Origin: Bacteroidales bacterium
GTDB lineage: Bacteria > Bacteroidota > Bacteroidia > Bacteroidales > Bacteroidaceae
Reading direction: 5' to 3'
Length of the DNA: 34,549 nucleotides
Assembly: GCA_015060965.1 (NCBI GenBank)
Contig: SUXN01000031.1
Coordinates: 1-34,549 of the forward strand
The notes beneath the pieces are model-generated. The model saw only the letters and a program-made list of their open reading frames with translations. It searched no databases and was not told the origin of the DNA. Of the stretch, positions 8,752-16,342 are shown piece after piece. The position numbers and the translations under genes were made by a program. Position 1 is the first letter of the stretch, and each line of letters begins with the position of its first letter.

Positions 8752-8910
8752 AATGATATAGATGTTGACCTGCATTTTTTTGTCGCGGACTTGTCATCCC
8801 GACAGAGCGTAGCGACGAGGGATCTCAAACAATGCGAATACAGAGATCCTTCACATCCGTTCAGGATGACAAGTTCACGTATAGAATCATTTTGGGTCTG
8901 CTATATCGTT
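8752..8910. repeat. Palindromic intergenic element, operon copy 1
   Basis: The outer ends AATGATATAG...GTTGACC (8752-8770) and GGGTCTGCTATATCGTT (8894-8910) are imperfect inverted repeats. Inside, arm 8792-8826 (ATCCC/GGGAT) faces arm 8843-8871 (ATCCT/AGGAT in its own orientation), so TTGTCATCC...GGATCTC is mirrored by GAGATCC...GGATGACAA. It fills the junction between two co-directional genes and should be transcribed with them. Confidence 0.8.
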
Positions 8911-8917
8911 ACTTTAT

Positions 8918-11368
8918 TCACTCACTTTTTATTACGTCGGCTGCATTTATGCGGCTGACACTGTATATCTTCTTTCCTATGGTGGCAAGCGTCACAAATG
9001 ACACAATGAGTATCGCCGCCAATATGTAACAGCAGAGTATCACCCAATCGGTGCCGGAAAGGGTCTCTGCATAAGCATTCACCAGCACAATCAGCATAAG
9101 TGCAATGACCGTTACAAACGCTGCTGCCGTGGCCAGCAGGCGCAGATAGTAGGCGCCGAACAGGCGCATTATATCGCGGCTCTTTGCACCGTGTATCTTG
9201 CGCAGTGCCACCTCCTTGCGGCGGCCGCGGCTCTCGAGCGCAATGTTCGAATATACACTTGCCACAATAGAGAGAATAGATACGGACACAAGCAGCAGTG
9301 CCAGTTCACCGAGGAACTCCATGAACCTCAGTCGGGAGAACCACGAATCGTAAAGGACACTCACGTCCATATCGTTCATGTCATCGGGCATCGCCTCGCG
9401 GTACATTGCCTTTATTGCATCCTCGCAACGGCCCGTCTTACCGCCCTTAGGGAATATTATATGTTCCTTTCTGGAATGATTCTCAATTATCCCGTCGACC
9501 TCGCCGTCCACAATCCAGTATGCCGGTGTATAGTCATTGTATGCTGTATAAGCATAGTGCTGGAGAGCCTTTGCATAGCCAATGAGCGTATAGCTGCGCT
9601 CGTTGTAGAGCTTGCGGACAGTTTCATCGGGCAAGGGTTTGAGGCCCCACTTCATGCGCAGGCGCTCTGCCTCCTCGGTGCGCACGTAAACGGCAGTGGT
9701 GTAACGTCTGTTGTCGGCCGGACAATCCTGAAGGACCTTTATACCCAGATTATCGAAGAGCTCCTCATCGGTGATGGTATAGGAATAATCGTACCCGTCC
9801 CCCTCATTTTTCGGCTCTACATAGTGCATCAAAAGCCGGGTATCCAAGGTCGGAGATGTGGAGTGTACCAGATATGTGCGGCTTATGTGACTGACAGTAC
9901 CTGTCTGCATGAGCCTGTTGTCAAAATCGGGAATATTGGTAATTACCTGCCCGTCACTGTACATCACCAGTGCACGACGGTAGGCCGAAGGGTCATCGGG
10001 CAACACGGCCGACTGCTCCCTGTAATTGTAGCTGACGACAAAGAAAAGCCCTAACACTCCCAGAATGAGAATCATACTGACACCCAGCTGCACACTCATC
10101 ATCATGCTCTGCCCCACAGTACGCGGATGACCGCTGCGCCCCACACGAAGACCAACCGGCTTGCGCAGATAACGGTAGACCGTCACGGTAGCAACCGACA
10201 GTGCGATAAGGAGCGTACATGCTATTATCCACAACGAAATGCCATATATTGCATCAAGATCAAAGACAATTCCGCCAACAATCTTGTACATTATCGGGAG
10301 TACATAGCCCGACAGGAGAACCGTTATGACAACCGTAGCTATTGCAGCGAACATAAAGACAATTACAATCTCCATGGCCAGCAATGTGCAGAGCTGTCTT
10401 GGACGGGAACCCATTGTGCGGCGCAGTGCAAGCTCGCGCGAACGTAATGAGAAGAGTTGCAGCTGCATCTTCAAGAAGCCGATTACGGCAATGAGCAGCA
10501 CGCTGCAGCCGAGAAGCAGCAGTGCAAAGACAAGCACCACAAAGAAGAGACCCTCATCACTCCAGTCAAAATCATTGACCCTGTAGGTAAAGTAGTACTC
10601 CGGCATTGCCGATGAGAGTTCTTTCTGCAGCTGTGCAGCCGTTGCACCGGGCGCAAGTTCAATGACAATCTCGGGGCTACTGTAATGTTCTGCCGGCAGG
10701 GAGCTGACAATGAATATTCCACTGAAAGAGTCACCAAGGTGGTCGGCGGTTTCAACAACGTCGGTTATGACAAGCTGCGGCTTGTCCACCAGCGGGCTAT
10801 GTATGACAAGCCCGCGCGGGTCGACACCCTTGCCGTAGACCTTTTTGCTGATGTCGGCTGTTATGATGACATCACCCTCATGCAGTTCCGGAATACGCTT
10901 GCCGGTAACGGCACTGGTGTAGAGCCTATAGTGAAAAAAACGGGGCGAGGAATAGCCATAAATACACTGCAATGTCTTGCGCTTGCTGTCCTTGGTCTCA
11001 AAGTCCGTATCTGTTCCCATAAAGATAGAAAATAAATGAGCCTCTCGCATTGACGGAATCTCAAGCGAATTGAGACGCTCTATAAAACTACGGTCAATCC
11101 TTACCTGATCCTTGTATTGTATGTCGGCCCAGTTGGCATCGTGAACAGGACGGCTTTTGTACTGCTCCTCGGTCATGTTGTATGCACTCACTGACACGCG
11201 GCGCGTATCCATCTCGGAGAGGTATATCTCAAGCACAAAGCTCTTCAACAGATATACCGTTATCGCGAAACATACGACACCCACTGCCAGGGAGAGTATT
11301 GATATTATGTTCTGTGTCTTGTATTTTAGCAGGTTGCGCCATGCTATCTTGAAATAGTGCTGTATCAT
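8918..11368 (-). CDS. ABC transporter permease, MacB/FtsX-type (third gene of export operon)
   Basis: An 816-residue inner-membrane permease with the same layout as the one at 5607-8021: a conserved N-terminal IAWRNLLKYKTQN and first helix, a large periplasmic domain, three helices, a second periplasmic domain and three closing helices. FtsX signatures are SRELALRRTMGSRPRQ and RKEVALRKIHGAKSRD. A longer frame opens at 11431, but the ATG at 11368 is preferred: it gives the same N-terminus as the paralogue, and the extra residues would come from the spacer beside a repeat element. The pair points to duplication and a two-permease transporter served by one ATPase. Confidence 0.9.
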   Translation of the reverse strand: MIQHYFKIAWRNLLKYKTQNIISILSLAVGVVCFAITVYLLKSFVLEIYLSEMDTRRVSVSAYNMTEEQYKSRPVHDANWADIQYKDQVRIDRSFIERLNSLEIPSMREAHLFSIFMGTDTDFETKDSKRKTLQCIYGYSSPRFFHYRLYTSAVTGKRIPELHEGDVIITADISKKVYGKGVDPRGLVIHSPLVDKPQLVITDVVETADHLGDSFSGIFIVSSLPAEHYSSPEIVIELAPGATAAQLQKELSSAMPEYYFTYRVNDFDWSDEGLFFVVLVFALLLLGCSVLLIAVIGFLKMQLQLFSLRSRELALRRTMGSRPRQLCTLLAMEIVIVFMFAAIATVVITVLLSGYVLPIMYKIVGGIVFDLDAIYGISLWIIACTLLIALSVATVTVYRYLRKPVGLRVGRSGHPRTVGQSMMMSVQLGVSMILILGVLGLFFVVSYNYREQSAVLPDDPSAYRRALVMYSDGQVITNIPDFDNRLMQTGTVSHISRTYLVHSTSPTLDTRLLMHYVEPKNEGDGYDYSYTITDEELFDNLGIKVLQDCPADNRRYTTAVYVRTEEAERLRMKWGLKPLPDETVRKLYNERSYTLIGYAKALQHYAYTAYNDYTPAYWIVDGEVDGIIENHSRKEHIIFPKGGKTGRCEDAIKAMYREAMPDDMNDMDVSVLYDSWFSRLRFMEFLGELALLLVSVSILSIVASVYSNIALESRGRRKEVALRKIHGAKSRDIMRLFGAYYLRLLATAAAFVTVIALMLIVLVNAYAETLSGTDWVILCCYILAAILIVSFVTLATIGKKIYSVSRINAADVIKSE

Positions 11369-11410
11369 TGTTCTGTGGTTTATTAAGATATTGTTTAAAT
11401 TATTATGGTT

Positions 11411-11661
11411 ATAACATTGCAGTTGCCCCAAGGTACCCTGTCATATCGAAGAAGCGCAGCGACTGAGATATCTCAGTGTCGTTTTTTAAGATCCCTCGTC
11501 GCTACGCTCTGTCGGGATGACAGATTCGCGAAAAAACAGTTTTTGTCATCCCGAACCTTGTGTGAGGGATCTCCGGAACTATATATGAGATATCTCACGT
11601 TCGTTCGATATGACATCAATACGGAGTCTTATAGGTTTTTGTGGTCAACATCTATATTATT
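11411..11661. repeat. Nested palindromic intergenic element, operon copy 2
   Basis: Ends: AACATTGCAGTTGCCCC on the left, GGTCAACATCTATATTATT (11643-11661) on the right, imperfect inverted repeats. Four arms lie inside: 11439-11475 and, reversed, 11586-11615 share an ATATC/GATAT stem; between them 11490-11522 (reversed) and 11544-11573 share ATCCC/GGGAT. The outer pair matches only each other and the inner pair only each other, as if one element sat inside another. It lies between the hlyD-like and permease genes of one operon. I see no gene in 11369-11697. Confidence 0.8.
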
Positions 11662-11697
11662 GCCAACAGCTTCTTATATAACGTGTTTTTCTTTTTC

Positions 11698-12948
11698 TTA
11701 TTCTATTATTACCTCTTCGGCGTCACCTATGCGGTCGTAGCCGCTTGTTATCACACGGTCACCGGGTTTCAGTCCTTTGAGGACCTCGAACTGCTCGGGG
11801 TTCTGCCGCCCCACCTCAATGGGAACACGACGTGCTATGCCCGTCTCCCCGTCAAGCAGGAAAATCCACTCGCCGCTGCTCTTCTGGTAGAAGTCTCCAC
11901 GCGGGATGACAACCGCCGGCTCGGGCTGCCCCAGCTCCACCTTCACACGGTAGCTCTTGCCAAGACGTATATTATCGGGGGTCGCACCGTTGAAGAGAAG
12001 GTCGACAGCGAACTTACGTTCCTTGACCTCGGGTACCACACGGCTTATGCGTAGCGGAAAGGTGTCCTGCTTCTGTACTATGGTGGCCGGCAGCCCGGCA
12101 TGTATGCGTTCAACGTAATATTCGCTCAGCTGCGTGCTTACCTTATACTGGTCCATTATCTTGAGCTCGCCAATCTTGGAACCGGCACTCACCTGCTGCC
12201 CTATTATGAGGTTGATGTGCCCCAACTGTCCGTCGCACGGTGCGCGTACCACAAGACCCTCGGTGCGGCGCCGCGCATTCTGCAACCTGCGCTGTGCAGC
12301 CTCGCGGTCGGCTACAATCATCTGACGGCGGAGTACCGTTGTCGCCGAGTCATGCCCGAGGCTCTGCATCTGCAGCATAAGCTTATTATGCAGGTGTTCG
12401 TTCTCGGCCTCCACGATATCCAGTTCGGCACGGCTCTTAATGCCCATGGCAAACTCCTCGCGGCTTTGGGTAAGCTTGCGCTCCAATGCTGTAATCTGGT
12501 ACTTCTGCTCAAGTGTCTGCAAGCGGAGGTCGATGCTCTTCTGCTCCATCTGTATCTCCTGTTCATGCAGGTTGCGGTTGTCCTTTTCCCATTGTCCGCG
12601 CTCCTCGTCAATGGTACGCAACAGGTCGGGGTTGCTGAGCACGAGGATGGTGTCGCCCTGCTTCAGCATTGCACCCTCATCACATACTATGCGCTCTACA
12701 TAGCCGTTCTCAAGAGCATTCAGCTGTATTGTCATTACAGGGTGTACAAGCCCTTCCACTTCGACGAACTCCAGGAAAGGAGCCTCGACAACTTCGGCTA
12801 TGCGTACACGCTCCTTGCTGATACTGCGCCGTGGGGGCGAGACGGCAAGCACAACAGTGTACACGAGCAAGGCAACAAGGGCTGTGCCCGAAACAATGTG
12901 CACCAGGTATTTACGGTACCATGGCTGCGGCGGTAGTTTTATATCCAT
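11698..12948 (-). CDS. HlyD/MacA-family periplasmic adaptor (membrane fusion protein)
   Basis: A 416-residue adaptor that should bridge the inner-membrane ABC permeases and the outer-membrane channel. One N-terminal membrane anchor (about 17-38) follows a short cytoplasmic tail. A lipoyl/barrel-sandwich half (VEGLVHPVMTIQLNALENGYVERI) comes next, then a long coiled coil (about 115-240, rich in Gln, Glu, Leu and Arg), the second half (VVRAPCDGQLGHINLIIGQQV) and beta-barrel and membrane-proximal domains (GLKPGDRVITSGYDRIGDAEEV). There is no lipobox. It is the second gene of the operon, with repeat-filled gaps on both sides. Adaptors of this form serve MacB-type exporters, matching the neighbours. 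Confidence 0.92.
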   Translation of the reverse strand: MDIKLPPQPWYRKYLVHIVSGTALVALLVYTVVLAVSPPRRSISKERVRIAEVVEAPFLEFVEVEGLVHPVMTIQLNALENGYVERIVCDEGAMLKQGDTILVLSNPDLLRTIDEERGQWEKDNRNLHEQEIQMEQKSIDLRLQTLEQKYQITALERKLTQSREEFAMGIKSRAELDIVEAENEHLHNKLMLQMQSLGHDSATTVLRRQMIVADREAAQRRLQNARRRTEGLVVRAPCDGQLGHINLIIGQQVSAGSKIGELKIMDQYKVSTQLSEYYVERIHAGLPATIVQKQDTFPLRISRVVPEVKERKFAVDLLFNGATPDNIRLGKSYRVKVELGQPEPAVVIPRGDFYQKSSGEWIFLLDGETGIARRVPIEVGRQNPEQFEVLKGLKPGDRVITSGYDRIGDAEEVIIE

Positions 12949-12977
12949 AATTTCCGGTTTTTAGTTTACAGTTTAGT

Positions 12978-13158
12978 AACAATATCGCAGTTGATCCGAT
13001 GTAGCCCTGTCATACTGAGCGTAGCGAAGCGACGGCAGACGCCCGAAGGGGCTAAAGTCAAGTATCTCAAGCAACTAACTTTAGAGATCCTTCACGTTCG
13101 TTCAGGATGACAAGTCCAATGGGAAACGTTTTTTGCCAACATCTATTTTTATATTATT
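12978..13158. repeat. Palindromic intergenic element, operon copy 3
   Basis: Left end AACAATATCGCAGTTGATCC (12978-12997); right end GCCAACATCTA...TATTATT (13135-13158), an imperfect inverted repeat. The left arm 13008-13068 has ATACT/AGTAT and includes a GACGCCCG...GGGGC insert like that in 5241-5464; the reversed arm 13084-13112 has ATCCT/AGGAT. It occupies the junction between the tolC-like and hlyD-like genes. Confidence 0.8.
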
Positions 13159-13161
13159 TAC

Positions 13162-14670
13162 TTAATCATTTATCTCCGGCAGCTGTTCGGTTATGCTGCA
13201 ATGCTCGCGGAAGTCGTACCCCGTCATGCTTCGCAACGTGTAGTACAGGCTCCAATAGGTACTCATGGCATAGAGGTAGGAGCGCCCGGCTGAATTCTGT
13301 TCGGCTATGGCATCGTTGAGGTCGAGCAGCGTATTCTGCCCCATTATGTAGAGGCGCATGGCAACCGTGTGCCTGTGGCGGGCACGCCGGTCGGTGAGAC
13401 GGGCAATGCGCACCTTGCGTGCCTGCATGTTGAACTGCGAGACAAGCTTCTGTACATTATGTGTAAAATCCTCCATACCCTGCTGCGCCTGTATCTCCAC
13501 GAGCTCCTGTTGCGAACGTGCCACACGCACCTTTCCGCGTCCACGCCCCCAGTCGAGTATGGGAAACGAAACGGTAAGGCTACCGTACTCCTGAGTCATA
13601 GGTCTCTTATAAGCACCGGGCAGGGTGTTTCCCGTCTGCGACAGACCGAACTGGAGATATATGTCGGCCTTCAGTCCCGCATTGGCCTTTGCGTTTGCAA
13701 GGTTGCTGCCGGCCTCCTTGCGTATACGCTCATAGTACACAGGATCGGGGCTGTTCTTCATTGCCATTTCAAGAGCCTCGGGAAAGGGGACCGTAAAATC
13801 AGGGACACTGTCGGGCAGCAGAAGGGTTATGAATGTATCCTGCCCCAACCCGAGGAATGAGCGGAACTGTTGCAGGGTCTCTTCGTGGGCAATCTGTGCA
13901 TCCATGGCGTTCGCCTCCTCGCTCAAGCGACGTATCTCAAGTTGCAGCATCTCATTCTCCGTTATCGTTCCGAGCTTGTAACGCCCCTGAGCCATACGGT
14001 AAAGAGTGTCGGCATTGGCATAGTTGTCATGGGCCATACTCAGATTGCTCTGCGCCGTGGCAAGATTGAAGAAGTGGTTGCATGCCTGTGCCGAAACAAG
14101 CTCAATGGTCTCGGCATAGCTCTTCTTGGCCTCGGCATATCGCAAAGGCTCTATGCGGCGGTCCCATTTGAGACTGTTGTAACCGAAAAGGCTCTGACTG
14201 TAACCGATACTTACAGGAACGGTACTGAACATGTTCATCTTGCTCTCCATCTCCCTGAGGTAGTTGACACTGCTCCTTATGAAGAATGTTCCGCCTGTAA
14301 GAGAGATATTCTGGTTGATACTTAATGACAAATCGCCACCGAACTGGCTCTGGCTGAGAAAGAGCGATGTTCCGTCGCCCTGGGTAATCTTGTTTATCTC
14401 ATTGTTTATATATGGCGAGCTGCTGAGTGTGAGCGACGGAAGGTAGTTGGCACGATAGTAACGGTAATTCCAATACTGTGCAAGGAAGGCATGACGTGCA
14501 CTACGGGCCGACGGCGACTGTTTCTTGGCCATCTCGATTGCCTGCGGGAGTGTGAGCGTGAGTGTGTCGCCCTCCCATGCAAAAGAGCAGGACGGCAGAA
14601 GAAGCAGAAGGAGCAACCCTCTCCTGACAAAGAGGGATATTACTGATAAGGACAATCTGTTTGTTTTCAT
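13162..14670 (-). CDS. TolC-family outer-membrane efflux channel
   Basis: A 502-residue protein with a signal peptide ending in a leucine run and PSCSFAWEG. It shows the two-fold repeat of the outer-membrane efflux family: long helical stretches (about 165-270 and 375-470) and shorter beta segments that build the barrel, starting with LTLPQAIEMAKKQSPSARSA. The cysteine after the leucine run is preceded by Pro-Ser, a poor lipobox, so lipid attachment is possible but unproven. It is the first gene of the leftward operon, with a leader of about 95 bases from the sigma-54-type promoter at 14776-14791. It should form the exit duct for the adaptor and ABC components downstream. Confidence 0.9.
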   Translation of the reverse strand: MKTNRLSLSVISLFVRRGLLLLLLLPSCSFAWEGDTLTLTLPQAIEMAKKQSPSARSARHAFLAQYWNYRYYRANYLPSLTLSSSPYINNEINKITQGDGTSLFLSQSQFGGDLSLSINQNISLTGGTFFIRSSVNYLREMESKMNMFSTVPVSIGYSQSLFGYNSLKWDRRIEPLRYAEAKKSYAETIELVSAQACNHFFNLATAQSNLSMAHDNYANADTLYRMAQGRYKLGTITENEMLQLEIRRLSEEANAMDAQIAHEETLQQFRSFLGLGQDTFITLLLPDSVPDFTVPFPEALEMAMKNSPDPVYYERIRKEAGSNLANAKANAGLKADIYLQFGLSQTGNTLPGAYKRPMTQEYGSLTVSFPILDWGRGRGKVRVARSQQELVEIQAQQGMEDFTHNVQKLVSQFNMQARKVRIARLTDRRARHRHTVAMRLYIMGQNTLLDLNDAIAEQNSAGRSYLYAMSTYWSLYYTLRSMTGYDFREHCSITEQLPEIND

Positions 14671-14775
14671 ACTTTCTTATATAGTGTTTTTATGCTGTTC
14701 AGAAGCAGCTTGGCTTTCCCGAAAAATATTTTCTTATAATACCCGTCATTGGCACGGGCCTCCTATTATACTATA

Positions 14776-14791
14776 TGCAAAAAGCGTGCCA
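14776..14791 (-). promoter_or_regulatory. Sigma-54 (-24/-12) promoter of the export operon
   Basis: The minus strand reads TGGCACGCTTTTTGCA, a full match to the TGGCACG-N4-TTGCA consensus with correct GG-to-GC spacing. Transcription would start about 12 bases past the GC, near 14764, towards the tolC-like gene. The divergent gene encodes a GAFTGA-type sigma-54 activator, which supports the call. Confidence 0.85.
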
Positions 14792-14847
14792 AACTCGTAT
14801 TTTATTGATTATCAAATATATACAAAACAGAGTGCATCGCAAAAACC

Positions 14848-14883
14848 GTGCGGTTCCGCACATGATGTGTGCGATTGCGCACA
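14848..14883. promoter_or_regulatory. Paired palindromes, probable activator-binding sites (UAS)
   Basis: GTGCGG-TT-CCGCAC (14848-14861) and TGTGCG-ATTG-CGCACA (14868-14883) are perfect dyads on related half-sites. Their centres are 21 bases apart, two helical turns, so both face the same side. They lie about 85-120 bases upstream of the inferred sigma-54 start, the usual place for enhancer sites of NtrC-type activators. A further half-site CCGCAC occurs at 14885-14890. Assignment to the neighbouring regulator is inference from position. Confidence 0.75.
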
Positions 14884-14943
14884 ACCGCACAGAAAGGGCC
14901 CGGAAAAAACGCAGGCAGGGGGTGAAATATTGATATTTTACCG

Positions 14944-14974
14944 CTTGTACATTTATTTATTTCGCATAACTTTA
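14944..14974 (+). promoter_or_regulatory. Promoter of the response regulator gene
   Basis: CTTG (14944-14947), 19 bases, then TAACTTTA (14967-14974), one base off TAnnTTTG. A start near 14981 would lie past the ATG at 14978 and favour the ATG at 14999. The palindromes at 14848-14883 are about 60 bases upstream, so autoregulation is possible. Confidence 0.5.
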
Positions 14975-14998
14975 CACATGAATTCTCAAGCACATACA

Positions 14999-16342
14999 AT
15001 GAAATGTAAAGGAAAGATATTGATAGTAGATGACAACGAGGATGTGCTCCTGTCGCTGAACATGCTGTTACGTCCATGGACCGAGGCCATAAGGGTCATT
15101 ACAGACCCCGGGCGCATAATAGAGTTCATGGACAGCTTCCACCCCGATGTGATTCTGCTGGACATGAATTTCAGCAGGGACAGCATAAGCGGCGAGGAGG
15201 GATATGAGTGGCTTGCACGCATACTCGAACATGACCCGGCCAGCGTGGTCATATTCATGACTGCATACGTGAGCACCGAGAAGACCGTGCGGGCAATAAA
15301 GGCCGGCGCAGTGGACTTCGTACCAAAGCCTTGGGAGAACAGGAAGATGATTGAGACAATACATTCTGCCGTAGACCTCAAACGCAGCAGAATGATGCCG
15401 GCAACGGATGACGATGAGCAAGAGGAGACAGCGGCTCCTATTCAGGAATCAAGGTTCATAGGCAAGTCGGCACAGATTCTTGAGCTCAAGAGACGCATAA
15501 CACACATAGCCCCTACCGATGCAAACATACTCATCACGGGTGAGAACGGTTCAGGAAAGGATGTCGTTGCACACGAGATACACCGTTTGTCGGCACGTAG
15601 CGGAAAACCTATTGTATCGATAGACCTCGGCTGCATACCCGAGGCCCTTTTCGAGAGCGAGCTGTTCGGTCACGAGAAGGGTGCATTTACCGGAGCCACA
15701 TCACCAAAGGCCGGCCGCATTGAGGAGGCCAACGGAGGCACTCTTTTCCTTGATGAGATAGGCAACCTGTCGCCTGCAATGCAACAGAAACTGCTTACCG
15801 TAATTGAAAAACGCGAAGCATCACGCATAGGCTCGACCAAGGTACAGAAGATTGATATCAGGATTGTGGCTGCTACAAATGCCGACCTGAATGCAATGGT
15901 GGCTGACGGCAGATTCCGCGAGGACCTGCTCTACCGCATAAACACCATCGAGTTCCACCTGCCGCCGCTACGCGAACGCGGCGACGACATACTGCTGTTG
16001 GCGAACCATTTCATGGAGATATATGCCCGTAAATACAAGAGGGAGGCAAAAAAGCTGTCGCGCGACGAGGAGCGCCGATTGCTCGCATATCCATTCCCGG
16101 GCAATGTGCGCGAGTTGCAGCACTGCATAGAGAGAATGGTGATTGACCCCGGCTCACCCTTCCCGACGGGTAACGGCAGGATGCAGGAGAGCGCGCAGAC
16201 ATCACTGAACCTTGTGGAGCTTGAGCGTGCGGCAATACATAAGGCCCTTGAACAGAGCAACGGTAACCTGTCGGTGGCTGCCGAGCTGTTGGGAATTACG
16301 CGTTATGCGCTTTACAGAAAGATTGACAAACACGGTATCTGA
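14999..16342 (+). CDS. Sigma-54-dependent response regulator, NtrC family
   Basis: A 447-residue transcription activator with three domains. The receiver (about 3-130) begins KGKILIVDDNED and has phospho-acceptor Asp55 in VILLDM and the conserved Lys in VPKPWE. The AAA+ domain has Walker A GENGSGKD, the sigma-54 contact loop GAFTGA, Walker B GGTLFLDEIG and arginine-rich FREDLLYRI. A Fis-type helix-turn-helix closes the protein (GNLSVAAELLGITRYALYRK). The frame is open far upstream, but a receiver start and the promoter position support ATG 14999; ATG 14978 would add seven residues. The stop overlaps the start of the kinase gene (TGATG). It should be phosphorylated by that kinase and activate the divergent export operon through sigma-54. 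Confidence 0.93.
   Translation: MKCKGKILIVDDNEDVLLSLNMLLRPWTEAIRVITDPGRIIEFMDSFHPDVILLDMNFSRDSISGEEGYEWLARILEHDPASVVIFMTAYVSTEKTVRAIKAGAVDFVPKPWENRKMIETIHSAVDLKRSRMMPATDDDEQEETAAPIQESRFIGKSAQILELKRRITHIAPTDANILITGENGSGKDVVAHEIHRLSARSGKPIVSIDLGCIPEALFESELFGHEKGAFTGATSPKAGRIEEANGGTLFLDEIGNLSPAMQQKLLTVIEKREASRIGSTKVQKIDIRIVAATNADLNAMVADGRFREDLLYRINTIEFHLPPLRERGDDILLLANHFMEIYARKYKREAKKLSRDEERRLLAYPFPGNVRELQHCIERMVIDPGSPFPTGNGRMQESAQTSLNLVELERAAIHKALEQSNGNLSVAAELLGITRYALYRKIDKHGI

Noticed and set aside
9191-10054. 287-residue plus-strand frame opposite the second permease
   Set aside because: An antisense shadow of a well-supported membrane protein; Cys/His-rich composition with no motif.
12100-12936. 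278-residue plus-strand frame opposite the adaptor gene
   Set aside because: An antisense shadow of the HlyD-like gene; leucine/histidine-rich without a family motif.
14750-14766. Second TGGCACG on the plus strand as a sigma-54 promoter for the regulator
   Set aside because: The -12 half (TTGC) is absent at the required spacing.
14978-14998. Earlier ATG for the response regulator
   Set aside because: The inferred promoter would start transcription about there, and the receiver domain begins directly after the ATG at 14999; not excluded outright.
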